Below, one piece after another: positions 1 to 6,571 of a stretch of DNA of 19,238 nucleotides; position 1 is the stretch's first letter, and each line of letters opens with the position of its first letter. Below the pieces are notes generated by a model. That model worked only from the letters and a program-made list of their open reading frames with translations. It was not told the origin of the DNA and did not search any database. The stretch is from Firmicutes bacterium UBA5473 (GTDB lineage: Bacteria > Bacillota > DTU084), in contig DIQB01000051.1 of the NCBI GenBank assembly GCA_002427165.1, positions 1-19,238 on the forward strand. The letters are read 5' to 3'. The translations under genes and the position numbers were made by a program.

Positions 1-18
1 TTAATAGAGGTGCGAAAC

Positions 19-984
19 TCAAGGTGGTTTAATATAGACCCCGGCACGGGAGATACGAACTGAGTGTTTTTTACCCGCGCTTTCATTGTTTTGGGGAGTT
101 AACCCTGCCCAGGAGCACAAGTGTTTTGCTGTAGGAAACACAGACATATCAGCCCCAATTTCTGAAATTATAGCGATAGCGGAAAAAGGGTTTTTGATAC
201 CTGGTACAGTTAACACTAAAGAAAGTTCCTTGGCATAGGGCTCCATAAGCGATAAGATTACGGATTCAAGACTGGACTTGCACTCTTCTATTCCATTATA
301 ATGCTGAAGAATGATGTTCATTTTTTGCTGTTGTTCTTGGGTAATAAATCCGTCAATGGCAAGACGAATATCATCCGCCTTGCTTAGCATATTCCCATGA
401 AGAAAAGGAAGAAAATCAAAATCCTTGTCATAAGGATTTTCAAGCAAGTAGTCAATGATTTTCATTGAACTCTTACCGAAAGTATCAGACACCACATTAG
501 CAAGTTGGATATTTGATACAGTAAGACAATTTTGCATCCGATTCTTCTCGCTTGAACAAAAATTAATTAGCTTAAAACGATAACGCATCAAATCACGCAA
601 TTGACGGATAGGTAGGGGTGGCATAAAGCTTCCTGCAACGAGGTCATGCTTAAAAAGGTCAGCAATCCATTTTGCATCTTTTTTATCTGTTTTTTTGCCA
701 CGAATAGCTTTGACATATTTGGGATGGGCAAGTGTGATTTTACAGGTAGCTTCCAAAATATTGTACACAGGGATCCAATATTTGCCTGTAGATTCCATGC
801 AAACGTGGATACAGGAATTAGAACTGAGCCACTCCGACAACTGTTTCAAACCATTAGTATAGGTAGAAAAGCGCTTACGACTGTAAGTGGTAACCCCTTG
901 GTTATTAGTAGATGCAATACAGGCAACTACAAACTTTTTGTGGACATCAATGCCACAGCAAATCGGGTAAACGATTTTTAGCAT
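19..984 (-). CDS. IS110-family transposase, C-terminally shortened
   Basis: This is a DEDD/serine recombinase of the IS110 family, which moves its element through guide-RNA-directed recombination. The N-terminal RuvC-like domain shows the expected acidic residues: D13 in GIDVHKK, E64 in CMESTGKYW, and D100 and D103 in KTDKKDAKW. The C-terminal Transposase_20 part has PGIKNPFSAIAIISEIG and AGLTPQNNESAG, where S302 is the likely catalytic serine. The start ATG follows AAGGAG with a 6-nt gap. At 321 residues it is clearly shorter than the roughly 400 usual for the family: the reading frame ends just after the SRAGVYIKPP segment, where relatives continue with a helical tail. A frameshift near the stop or a real truncation are both possible. 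The left end of the element lies outside the window, so activity cannot be judged. Confidence 0.9.
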   Translation of the reverse strand: MLKIVYPICCGIDVHKKFVVACIASTNNQGVTTYSRKRFSTYTNGLKQLSEWLSSNSCIHVCMESTGKYWIPVYNILEATCKITLAHPKYVKAIRGKKTDKKDAKWIADLFKHDLVAGSFMPPLPIRQLRDLMRYRFKLINFCSSEKNRMQNCLTVSNIQLANVVSDTFGKSSMKIIDYLLENPYDKDFDFLPFLHGNMLSKADDIRLAIDGFITQEQQQKMNIILQHYNGIEECKSSLESVILSLMEPYAKELSLVLTVPGIKNPFSAIAIISEIGADMSVFPTAKHLCSWAGLTPQNNESAGKKHSVRISRAGVYIKPP

Positions 985-1203
985 TAAGTTCTCCTTTCTA
1001 AAAATTATTGAGAGGAACAGGCATTGACTGGTTGTCCCGCTTATAAACGAGTTTGTTTATACAAAGATAAGTCTTCGTGCTCGCAGGCACACTTATTTGC
1101 GCTTGAAAGGACAACCTACACATATAATAATGCGGTCTTCTCTATAAAAGAGTAGCGCACTCACCTCCACGTGATTTGTAGTTGCCTGCTCTCTCAATAA
1201 TTA
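985..1203 (-). ncRNA. Putative IS110 guide (bridge) RNA region
   Basis: The noncoding stretch just upstream of the IS110 gene is unusually rich in nested inverted repeats. The outer arms are 1003-1023 and 1183-1202 (12 matching bases, then a near-match). GGTTGTCC (1030-1037) pairs with GGACAACC (1109-1116). Between them sit hairpins TATAAAC/GTTTATA (1042-1048 with 1055-1061) and ATAAGT/ACTTAT plus GTGC/GCAC (1067-1096). Another hairpin lies at 1131-1159 (TGCG/CGCA, CTCT/AGAG). Family knowledge: IS110-group elements encode their target/donor-pairing RNA in the noncoding end upstream of the recombinase gene. Inference: a minus-strand RNA of about 180-200 nt is encoded here, one hairpin first and then two loop-bearing stems. 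The loops cannot be assigned to target or donor without the element ends. Confidence 0.55.
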
Positions 1204-1213
1204 AGTTACAATA

Positions 1214-1261
1214 AAAAAAGCTCAAAGGCAACGTTTCATTACGTTTTGCGCCTTGAGCTCG
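1214..1261 (-). terminator. Strong rho-independent terminator reading leftward
   Basis: The plus strand holds AGCTCAAAGGC and AACGT at 1219-1234, repeated inverted as ACGTT and GCCTTGAGCT at 1241-1259. This gives a long stem with a short loop, and an A-run at 1213-1219 reads as a T-run on the minus strand. It would stop minus-strand transcription just before the IS110 noncoding end. No minus-strand gene lies directly to its right, so it may be left over from an interrupted unit or may shield the element. Confidence 0.7.
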
Positions 1262-1281
1262 CGAAAGGCATGGTTATAATA

Positions 1282-1845
1282 ATGAATAAACCTGTAGTTA
1301 CTAAAGCAGAGCTTATAGATGTGGCTGAAAAAATTTTAGTTCGCGATGGGCTTGAAAAACTCAATATAAGGAGATTAGCAAAGGAATGCAATATTTCGGT
1401 TGGTTGTATGTATAACTATTTTCCGTCAAAAGCAGAGTTAATATTCGCAGTGATTGAACGCTTTTGGGATACCGTAATCCATAAATCAGCATTCCATAAA
1501 GTACATGCCAATAGTTTTATAGAGATGGTTGATGAAATATACAGTCGCTTGCTTATCGGTTTAGAAGGCTTTTCCTCAGAGTTTCTAAGTCAAATATCCG
1601 TTCTTAGTTTGCAGGATAGAAAAAAAGGTAAAAAAATGGAATCTGAGTACTTTGATAGAATGAAAAAAGCAATGATACAGGTTATAAACCAAGACGAAGA
1701 AATTTCTCCAGCTGTTTGGACAGAAACATTTACTAAAACAGCTCTCATAGAATTTGTTTTTCGAAACATTATAACATCACTAAGAATAGGTGATCTTAAC
1801 TGCTCTATGCTCATAGAGCTTGTAGAGCATAAAATTTATCAATAA
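1282..1845 (+). CDS. TetR-family transcriptional regulator
   Basis: The product is a 187-residue DNA-binding repressor of the TetR type. The N-terminal helix-turn-helix is clear: AELIDVAEKILVRDGLEKL is followed by NIRRLAKECNISVGCMYNYF and PSKAEL, the typical TetR recognition-helix layout. The remainder is a helical ligand-binding/dimerisation domain with no recognisable ligand signature. I chose the ATG at 1282; in-frame alternatives are the ATG at 1270 and a TTG at 1246 that lies inside the preceding terminator hairpin. AAAGG (1263-1267) is the only Shine-Dalgarno-like element and is somewhat distant from 1282. The membrane-protein gene 38 bases downstream is probably its regulatory target and co-transcribed, as is common for TetR/membrane-protein pairs. 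Base composition is AT-rich, unlike the flagellar genes. Confidence 0.9.
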   Translation: MNKPVVTKAELIDVAEKILVRDGLEKLNIRRLAKECNISVGCMYNYFPSKAELIFAVIERFWDTVIHKSAFHKVHANSFIEMVDEIYSRLLIGLEGFSSEFLSQISVLSLQDRKKGKKMESEYFDRMKKAMIQVINQDEEISPAVWTETFTKTALIEFVFRNIITSLRIGDLNCSMLIELVEHKIYQ

Positions 1846-1883
1846 AAATCGTTGAATATGAACTTTATTTAGGAAGTGAATTT

Positions 1884-2558
1884 ATGTATATATTTGAAAC
1901 AATTTTTGATGTGACCTACCTGATTTTTGTAGTTAGTTTAGGTGTTATCATGCTCCTTAAAGCCAATGGTAATAAGCAATATACATTGTTTGGATGGATG
2001 GCAGTTATCTTAGGATGTGGAGATGCATTCCATCTCGTACCACGTGTATTCTCTATGTGGAGTGAAGGCGGTTTCGCAGGAAATATAGTAGCACTTGGTA
2101 CTGGACAGTTTATTACATCAATAACCATGACAATCTTTTATATAGTATTGTATTTTGTCTGGAGAAAAAGGTATGATATACAAAATCAAAATGGTCTTAC
2201 AGTAACGATGCTGTTACTAGCTGCTGCTCGTATAGGACTTAGTTTCTTCCCACAGAATGCTTGGACCAGTCCTAATTCGCCACTTGCTTGGGCAATTTAT
2301 CGTAACATTCCTTTTGCGCTTATGGGTATTCTTATAATTATTCTGTTTAATCAACAGGCAAAAGCTACAAATGACAAGGCTTTTGGCTTCATGTGGCTTG
2401 CCATAACGCTGAGCTTTGCTTTTTATGCCCCAGTTGTGTTGTTTGCAGAAATATTCCCACCTATCGGAGCTTTAATGATGCCCAAGACAGTTGCTTATGT
2501 ATGGGTAGTTTGGATGGGCTTTAGTGAAATGATAAAAAAACAGAAACAAAAAAAATAG
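1884..2558 (+). CDS. Seven-helix membrane protein of unknown function
   Basis: I do not recognise a named family. The 224-residue protein is almost entirely hydrophobic and resolves into about seven transmembrane segments, roughly residues 7-26, 34-54, 66-92, 105-121, 137-155, 166-188 and 194-214. It ends in a short Lys/Gln tail (KKQKQKK) that suggests a cytoplasmic C-terminus. Polar residues in the membrane region include GCGDAFHLVPR in helix 2 and RNIP before helix 5. The start ATG follows AGGAAG about 7 bases upstream. It sits 38 bases after the TetR gene and before a strong terminator, so the two form a likely regulator/membrane-protein operon. A role in transport, sensing or resistance is possible, but the sequence does not show which. 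Confidence 0.8.
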   Translation: MYIFETIFDVTYLIFVVSLGVIMLLKANGNKQYTLFGWMAVILGCGDAFHLVPRVFSMWSEGGFAGNIVALGTGQFITSITMTIFYIVLYFVWRKRYDIQNQNGLTVTMLLLAAARIGLSFFPQNAWTSPNSPLAWAIYRNIPFALMGILIIILFNQQAKATNDKAFGFMWLAITLSFAFYAPVVLFAEIFPPIGALMMPKTVAYVWVVWMGFSEMIKKQKQKK

Positions 2559-2607
2559 CATAAGATAACTAGAACACATTGAAATCATCTTAGGAAAAAC
2601 ATCTATT

Positions 2608-2643
2608 TAGCCCGATTGGATAAAATTCAGTCGGGCTTTTTTT
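2608..2643 (+). terminator. Rho-independent terminator after the membrane-protein gene
   Basis: AGCCCGAT (2609-2616) pairs with GTCGGGCT (2630-2637, one G-T pair) and is followed by a run of seven T. It closes the TetR/membrane-protein unit. Confidence 0.85.
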
Positions 2644-2900
2644 AAGAATATTCACCACCTAAACCTTTTCTAATGCTTTAGGGTAATATGATGCTTGATT
2701 CTGTAGTACGAAAAACATAAATGCACTGCTATGTCTATTACAACGCCATGAAGACGCTTAAAGATGAATTATATAGTCATGCTGCTCAACTATAATTAAT
2801 CTCCGCTTAAAACCGTCCAATTCCAGTAATTGTCCTCTGTACTGACAATGTATAACGCTACATTTACTCACCGGATTCTTACCTTATATAATTTCACCTG
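2644..2900. other. Intergenic stretch, no supported gene
   Basis: This AT-rich stretch has stops in all frames. The only peptide that looks gene-like is a very short frame at about 2733-2792 (CYVYYNAMKTLKDELYSHAA) ending in TAA. It could be a remnant, but I recognise no family. No tRNA, riboswitch or repeat array is visible. Confidence 0.6.
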
Positions 2901-2929
2901 TTGCCCAGAGGCCCCAATTTCGATATAAT
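2901..2929 (+). promoter_or_regulatory. Sigma-A-type promoter for the YchF-like gene
   Basis: TTGCCC (2901-2906) and a consensus TATAAT (2924-2929) are separated by 17 bases. Transcription would start near 2936, about 28 bases before the chosen start codon. Confidence 0.75.
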
Positions 2930-2963
2930 GGTTTCATAAGCTTATGAAGAGGAAGTGAACCTT

Positions 2964-4010
2964 TTGCTCACCTGTGGAATTGTTGGCCTGCCCGGTGCAG
3001 GCAAATCTACATTATTTAACCTTCTCACCCAAGCTGAAGGCGGCGTTGGCTTTGGCACAAAAAAAGAAGCTCGCACTCAAGTGGCTTCTGTCCCGGATCC
3101 TAGAATTGACTATTTTGTGGACATGTTCAATCCTAAAAAAATATCCCCAGCCCAAATCCAGTTCACGGACCTACCGGGACCTGAACCTGGTCGAGGCAGA
3201 CAGTTTCTAGACCAGGTACGTCCCTGTGATGCCTTGATCTTAGTACTGCGAGCCTTCGATAGTCCCTTAGGCGAGACTAACCCTATAGCGGAACTAAATG
3301 AGCTCACAGGCGAGCTTGTGATCGCAGACTGGGAGCTGGTAGAAAAACGCCTGGAGCGAATTGCAGCCTCCAAAAAGAAAACGGAAGATCGCTCCCAGAT
3401 CCCGGCTCTTGAAAAGCTAGCTGCAGCTTTAGAAGAAGGTAAACCTGCTAAAGTTGTAGAGCTTACAGAGGAAGAAGCCAAATCCCTAGAGGGCCTTGAG
3501 CTCCTCTCTGCCAAACCCACAGTTGTGGTTGTAAACTTAGCAGAAGATCTGTTCGGCCAAAACTACCCTCTCCAAGAGGAGCTTCAGAAGACCTGCCAGG
3601 AGAGCAATTGGCCCCTGGTTGAGATTTGTGCCCAGCTGGAACTGGAGATCGCAGCATTGCCCCCACAGGAGCGGGAACCATTTTTAGCCGAGATCGGCAT
3701 CTCCCAGCCTGGGATCGATCTTGTGGCACAGGCCGCCTACAGCAGCTTAGATCTCATCTCATACTTCACTGTGGGAGAAGATGAGGTTAAGGCCTGGACC
3801 ATCAATCGGGGCACCTCGGCGCAAGATGCAGCAGGCAAGATCCACTCAGATATTGCCAGAGGCTTTATCAGGGCTGAGGTATATCACTATGACGACCTGA
3901 GGGAACATAAGAACATCGCAGGCCTAAGACAGGCAGGCCTTTTTCGCCTGGAAGGCAAAGAATATATTGTTCGGGATGGGGATGTAATTAACTTCCGCTT
4001 CAATGTCTGA
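2964..4010 (+). CDS. ychF: YchF-like P-loop NTPase (DUF933/TGS domain)
   Basis: The product is an Obg-superfamily NTPase of the YchF/OLA1 type, a cytosolic protein family linked to ribosomes and stress, which in studied members prefers ATP. The N-terminus reads CGIVGLPGAGKSTLF, a P-loop in which GAGKST replaces the usual NVGKST. The C-terminal TGS/DUF933 domain is very close to consensus (SYFTVGEDEVKAWTI, HSDIARGFIRAEV, VRDGDVINFRFNV). The middle is divergent: the usual NYPFCTIEPN switch segment and the long KGASKGEGLGN element are absent or shortened, with DLPGPEPGRGRQFLD in the G3 position. The base-recognition motif is NLAE. I chose TTG at 2964 because GAGGA lies 10 bases upstream; the GTG at 2955 overlaps the ribosome binding site. 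It could be a paralog rather than the housekeeping YchF. Confidence 0.85.
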   Translation: MLTCGIVGLPGAGKSTLFNLLTQAEGGVGFGTKKEARTQVASVPDPRIDYFVDMFNPKKISPAQIQFTDLPGPEPGRGRQFLDQVRPCDALILVLRAFDSPLGETNPIAELNELTGELVIADWELVEKRLERIAASKKKTEDRSQIPALEKLAAALEEGKPAKVVELTEEEAKSLEGLELLSAKPTVVVVNLAEDLFGQNYPLQEELQKTCQESNWPLVEICAQLELEIAALPPQEREPFLAEIGISQPGIDLVAQAAYSSLDLISYFTVGEDEVKAWTINRGTSAQDAAGKIHSDIARGFIRAEVYHYDDLREHKNIAGLRQAGLFRLEGKEYIVRDGDVINFRFNV

Positions 4011-4022
4011 ACAAGAACTTCT

Positions 4023-4056
4023 GGGCTGCCTGCTTGGGCAGCCCACTTCATTTTAT
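4023..4056 (+). terminator. Terminator-like hairpin after the YchF-like gene
   Basis: GGGCTGCC (4023-4030) pairs with GGCAGCCC (4037-4044) around a six-base loop, 12 bases after the stop codon. The following T-rich stretch (ACTTCATTTT) is imperfect. Confidence 0.65.
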
Positions 4057-4330
4057 CACTATGTTTACTGAGTTCTCTCTTATAATAATTTTGGTGTTTC
4101 ACCTATAGCTTCTTGGCATATTCAAACAGTTGCGTGGTCCCGGCACCGTGACATTCTGGCTCTCAAGAGCTCTGTTAGTACTATATCAATGCCCGAATAA
4201 TCAAATTCGGTATTAACATCACAACGCCAATCCCATAGAAAAAGTCCAACCAGAGCACAGAGCCGACAAACCTCATTTCCCATATACCACAGTCTCCGAG
4301 GGGACGTATGGATGATAGCCTGAGGAAACC
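4057..4330. other. Noncoding stretch upstream of a transposase remnant
   Basis: No gene is supported here. A minus-strand open frame at 4122-4469 has no recognisable domain and overlaps the transposase remnant on the other strand, so I regard it as chance. The stretch may include decayed ends of the neighbouring element, but I see no clear terminal inverted repeat. Confidence 0.5.
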
Positions 4331-4831
4331 AATGGATACTTATAGCAGTTGCGAAAAAAAAAACGCGGCAGAATCGAACATAGAACAGCATTTTCGACTT
4401 GCGATATTCAATGGCTTTACGGTAAGGAAAATTGGGAAGGGCTGGTATGTATCGGGGCTGTGAATACAATAGTTACAACCAAAAAAGGAACGACAGACGA
4501 ATGGCATTATTACATCTCGAGCTGCAGAATCTCAGCAGAAGAGTTACTGCGGCATGCACGTTTAGAATAGTCTGTAGAAACAATACACTGGCTATTAGAT
4601 GTGCATTTCAGGGAGGATTTTTGCTGAGTTAAAGATGAAAACATTCAACAAAGTTTAAACATCGTTCGTAAAATTGTGCTCAACAGTATTAAGAACTTCA
4701 AAGAGGAAACAAAATCCAAACGGCCTATTTCAAAAATTATGCTTGATTGCTTACTCGAATCTGATAATATACTGCTGATCCTTATGGTTAATGAAAACAG
4801 ATTTCCGTGCCAATTTGAATTAGCATATTGA
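4331..4831 (+). pseudogene. ISAs1-type DDE transposase remnant (C-terminal part)
   Basis: One reading frame from about 4361 to 4831 carries the hallmarks of the ISAs1 (H-repeat) transposase C-terminus. In order they are RGRIEHRTAF, DIQWLYGKENWEGLVCIG, EWHYYISS, RISAEELLRHARLE, ETIHWLLDVHFREDF, NIQQSLNIVRKI and SIKNFKEETKSKRPISK. Two nonsense codons interrupt it: TAG at 4568-4570, where the family has tryptophan, and TGA at 4625-4627. The stretch just upstream (DTYSSCEKK) continues the homology in another frame across a ten-A run at 4354-4363, so there is a frameshift too. The N-terminal half is missing. Relatives are about 350-400 residues; only about 165 codons remain. It cannot make an active transposase. 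Confidence 0.8.
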
Positions 4832-4856
4832 CAAGCTCTTTTGCATATGATAAAAT
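4828..4856 (+). promoter_or_regulatory. Sigma-A-type promoter for the Abi leader/gene
   Basis: A consensus TTGACA (4828-4833) and TAAAAT (4851-4856) lie 17 bases apart. The -35 box overlaps the last stop codon of the transposase remnant (TGA 4829-4831). Predicted transcription start is near 4863. Confidence 0.75.
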
Positions 4857-4862
4857 GATCTT

Positions 4863-4908
4863 AACGATCAAGCCCATGCTCCTTCCGAGGACTGGGCTTT
4901 TTTTTTTT
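4863..4908 (+). ncRNA. Short leader RNA ending in a terminator, before the Abi_2 gene
   Basis: Between the promoter and the Abi gene lies a strong intrinsic terminator. AAGCCCA (4870-4876) pairs with TGGGCTT (4893-4899), an inner CTC/GAG can extend the pairing, and 11 T follow (4898-4908). The T-run abuts the gene's GGAGG ribosome binding site. A transcript starting near 4863 would therefore be only about 45 nt unless it reads through. Inference: this is either an attenuator limiting Abi expression or a small separate RNA acting with the Abi protein. Confidence 0.6.
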
Positions 4909-4918
4909 GGAGGTTATC

Positions 4919-5871
4919 ATGAAACCTTTTAAAACACACAGACAACAAATAAAAATTTTACGGGATCGAGGCCTAATAGTAAATAGTCCTAAGGCTTTAC
5001 GGATACTTGAAAGAGAGAATTATTACAATGTAATAAACGGCTACAAAGATCCCTTTTTGGAGCACGATCAAAACGGTAATTCTGTCTCTCCAGAAACAAT
5101 AGAAGGGGAGCTTCTTTTGAGGAGATTTATAAGCTATATACTTTCGATCGGGAATTAAGAAATGTACTACTTAAATACCTTTTAAAAGCCGAAAATAATA
5201 TTAAATCAAAACTTTCTTATAGGTTTACACAAAAATTTAATGAGCCGTCTGCTTACTTGCAAATGAAAAATTTTTCAAGCAATCCAAAACACCTTAAAAC
5301 AGTATTAAAGCTTATTGCCACTCTTTCCAGTTTAATATCCAAAAAAGCTGAAGGAACGGGTCCAGTAAAACACTATCTAGACAATCATGGTGGGGTTCCA
5401 TTGTGGGTTTTGGTAGGGTACCTTACTATTGGAAACATATCATATTTCTATTTAGTTCTAGATGACTCATTAAAGGAGCTCATAGCCAAAGATTTTTCTC
5501 AGGAATATAAAAAATCATATAACCAGCATTTACAAATCCCAAAAAACTCTATTGAAGATGTTCTTAAGTCCATTAACCTTTTTAGAAACGTTTGTGCGCA
5601 TGAAGAACGTTTATATTGTTTCAAGCTAAACCGTCCCCCTAGGAGTAGGCACAATTCAAATTTATTAAACATACCATCACAAAACTTACAAGGCAGTTTG
5701 TTTTCCATGGTAGCTTTATTAAAACTAGTTCTATTAAAAAAGGAGCATAAAAATCTTCTCGGTGATTTAGCGAAATTATTCAAACAATATCAGCAAAGCT
5801 TTCCCTCATTGCAATTTAATCAAATCTTAACCGTTATGGGCTTCCCCAAAAAATGGGAGACATACTTTTGA
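4919..5871 (+). pseudogene. Abi_2/HEPN abortive-infection protein gene, frameshifted
   Basis: The gene encodes an Abi_2 (AbiD/AbiF-like) phage-defence protein. The N-terminus has the family pattern KPFKTHRQQIKILRDRGLIV followed by ENYYNVINGY. Near the C-terminus LFRNVCAHEERLY supplies the RNxxxH motif of HEPN ribonucleases. The start ATG follows GGAGG with a five-base gap. The first frame stops at 5158, but family-like sequence (GASFEEIYKLYTFDRELRN) runs in the next frame from a GGGG tract at 5105-5108 and stays open to the TGA at 5869-5871. Adding one G there gives an unbroken 317-residue protein of normal family length, reading TIEGGASFEEIY across the join. So one base is missing, either by mutation or as a sequencing error. 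Everything else, including the active-site motif, looks intact. Confidence 0.85.
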
Positions 5872-5900
5872 GTTTTAGCCCTATAAGAGCTGAACTAGCA

Positions 5901-5956
5901 CACCTCAAAGGTGGGTATCGCACGCACTATTTTCATCATGCCTCTAAAAGAGGCCC
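5901..5956. repeat. Two small hairpins beside the IS200 remnant
   Basis: CACCT-CAA-AGGTG (5901-5913) and GCCTCTAAAAGAGGC (5942-5956) lie just past the 3' end of the IS200-type TnpA remnant. IS200/IS605 elements carry subterminal hairpins that TnpA recognises, so one may be the right-end hairpin. The second has no T-run on the minus strand, so a terminator role is less likely. Confidence 0.4.
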
Positions 5957-5957
5957 T

Positions 5958-6233
5958 TCATGTTACCTTCTTGTTTCTGCACGCCTTTCTTCTTCCCTTT
6001 GTTTTTTGAATACACCGCTTTATTGTCTCTTCATTGACATTCCCAACTGTTGTTACATAATAGCCTTTTGTCCAAAATTTCCTATCCCATTTGCTTCCCA
6101 ACTCTGGGTGTTTATCGAATATCATCAAGGCGCTTTTCCCCTTCAAATACCCTAGAAAGTGCGAAACACTATACTTTGGGGGAAGGCTTACACATAAATG
6201 TACATGATCCGAACAAATTGCTCCTTCAAGCTT
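5958..6233 (-). pseudogene. IS200-type TnpA transposase remnant (3' part)
   Basis: The minus-strand frame reads KLEGAICSDHVHLCVSLPPK, then YSVSHFLGYLKGKSALMIFD, RKFWTKGYYVTTVG and NEETIKRCIQKTKGRR. This is the Y1/HUH transposase of IS200/IS605 elements, with the HUH histidines in DHVHL. The helix that normally reads like 'IRKYI' and bears the nucleophilic tyrosine here reads IKRCI, so the catalytic Tyr appears to be Cys. The N-terminal 50-60 residues are gone: at about 6228-6236 the frame hits TAG and abuts ABC-F-like sequence. The usual C-terminal tail is replaced by a basic KKVT end. The remnant is dead. Confidence 0.8.
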
Positions 6234-6449
6234 CTACGCTCTCTAAAGCTTTAACGTTTTTCCATAGATTTGGCGGCATTATACAGTGTTTTTTGCTTGC
6301 TTCCTGTAGTTTTCTGATGTGCTAAACGTCCACCATCCTTAGAATTGTTTTTCTTAGCAACTCCTTTTGCCTTCTGATTTATTTTTACGTGCTTGTCTTC
6401 TTTTTTCTTCTGCAGCTCTCTCTAGCCGTTCTCGTTCAGCAACGAACTG
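6227..6449 (-). pseudogene. ABC-F ATPase linker fragment (minus strand)
   Basis: The minus strand from 6449 leftward reads QFVAERERLERAAEEKRRQ, then ARKNKSE. After a frameshift near 6370 it continues AKGVAKKNNSKDGGRLAHQ, GSKQKTLYNAAKSMEK and, after another shift, VKALESVEA. This charged pattern, a helical hairpin with K-rich 'toe' and a closing 'K.LE.RLKALE.VE', is typical of the interdomain linker of ABC-F ribosome-protection/regulatory ATPases. No Walker A or signature motif is present, so only the linker remains. The assignment rests on the pattern and should be tested by a profile search. Confidence 0.55.
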
Positions 6450-6571
6450 CAAACGGAAAAATCGCTGAGTATTGGGGGAACTACTCCGATTATATCCAGC
6501 AAAAAGAGGAAGAACGTAAAAGGCAAGTGGCAAAGTTCATTGAACAAAGCCGAGCACACAAAAAGGGATAG
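6449..6571 (+). pseudogene. ABC-F-like fragment (plus strand)
   Basis: The plus frame reads ANGKIAEYWGNYSDYIQQK and then EEERKRQVAKFIEQSRAHKK before a TAG. 'GKI.EY.GNYSDY..QKEEE..RQ' is what follows a nucleotide-binding domain in ABC-F proteins, either at the start of the linker or at the C-terminus. It begins almost exactly where the minus-strand ABC-F fragment begins, back to back. Since a terminator follows, it may be the C-terminal end of a gene whose body was lost, or a half left by an inversion. Confidence 0.5.

Noticed and set aside
646..981. Plus-strand open frame inside the IS110 gene
   Set aside because: It is the antisense shadow of the conserved DEDD domain.
1884..2558. Seven helices suggested a microbial rhodopsin
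   Set aside because: No retinal-binding lysine in the expected middle of helix 7 (the only lysine, in PKTVAYVW, is at the helix start) and no rhodopsin helix-3 motif.
2644..2900. Possible small gene or remnant with MKTLKDELYSHAAQL
   Set aside because: Too short, no recognisable family, no ribosome binding site I trust.
4122..4469. Open frame of 115 codons on the minus strand
   Set aside because: It overlaps the ISAs1 remnant on the plus strand, has no recognisable domain or good ribosome binding site, and its composition looks like antisense/noncoding translation.
5853..6155. Plus-strand open frame of 100 codons after the Abi gene
   Set aside because: It lies antisense to the IS200 TnpA remnant and has no family features.
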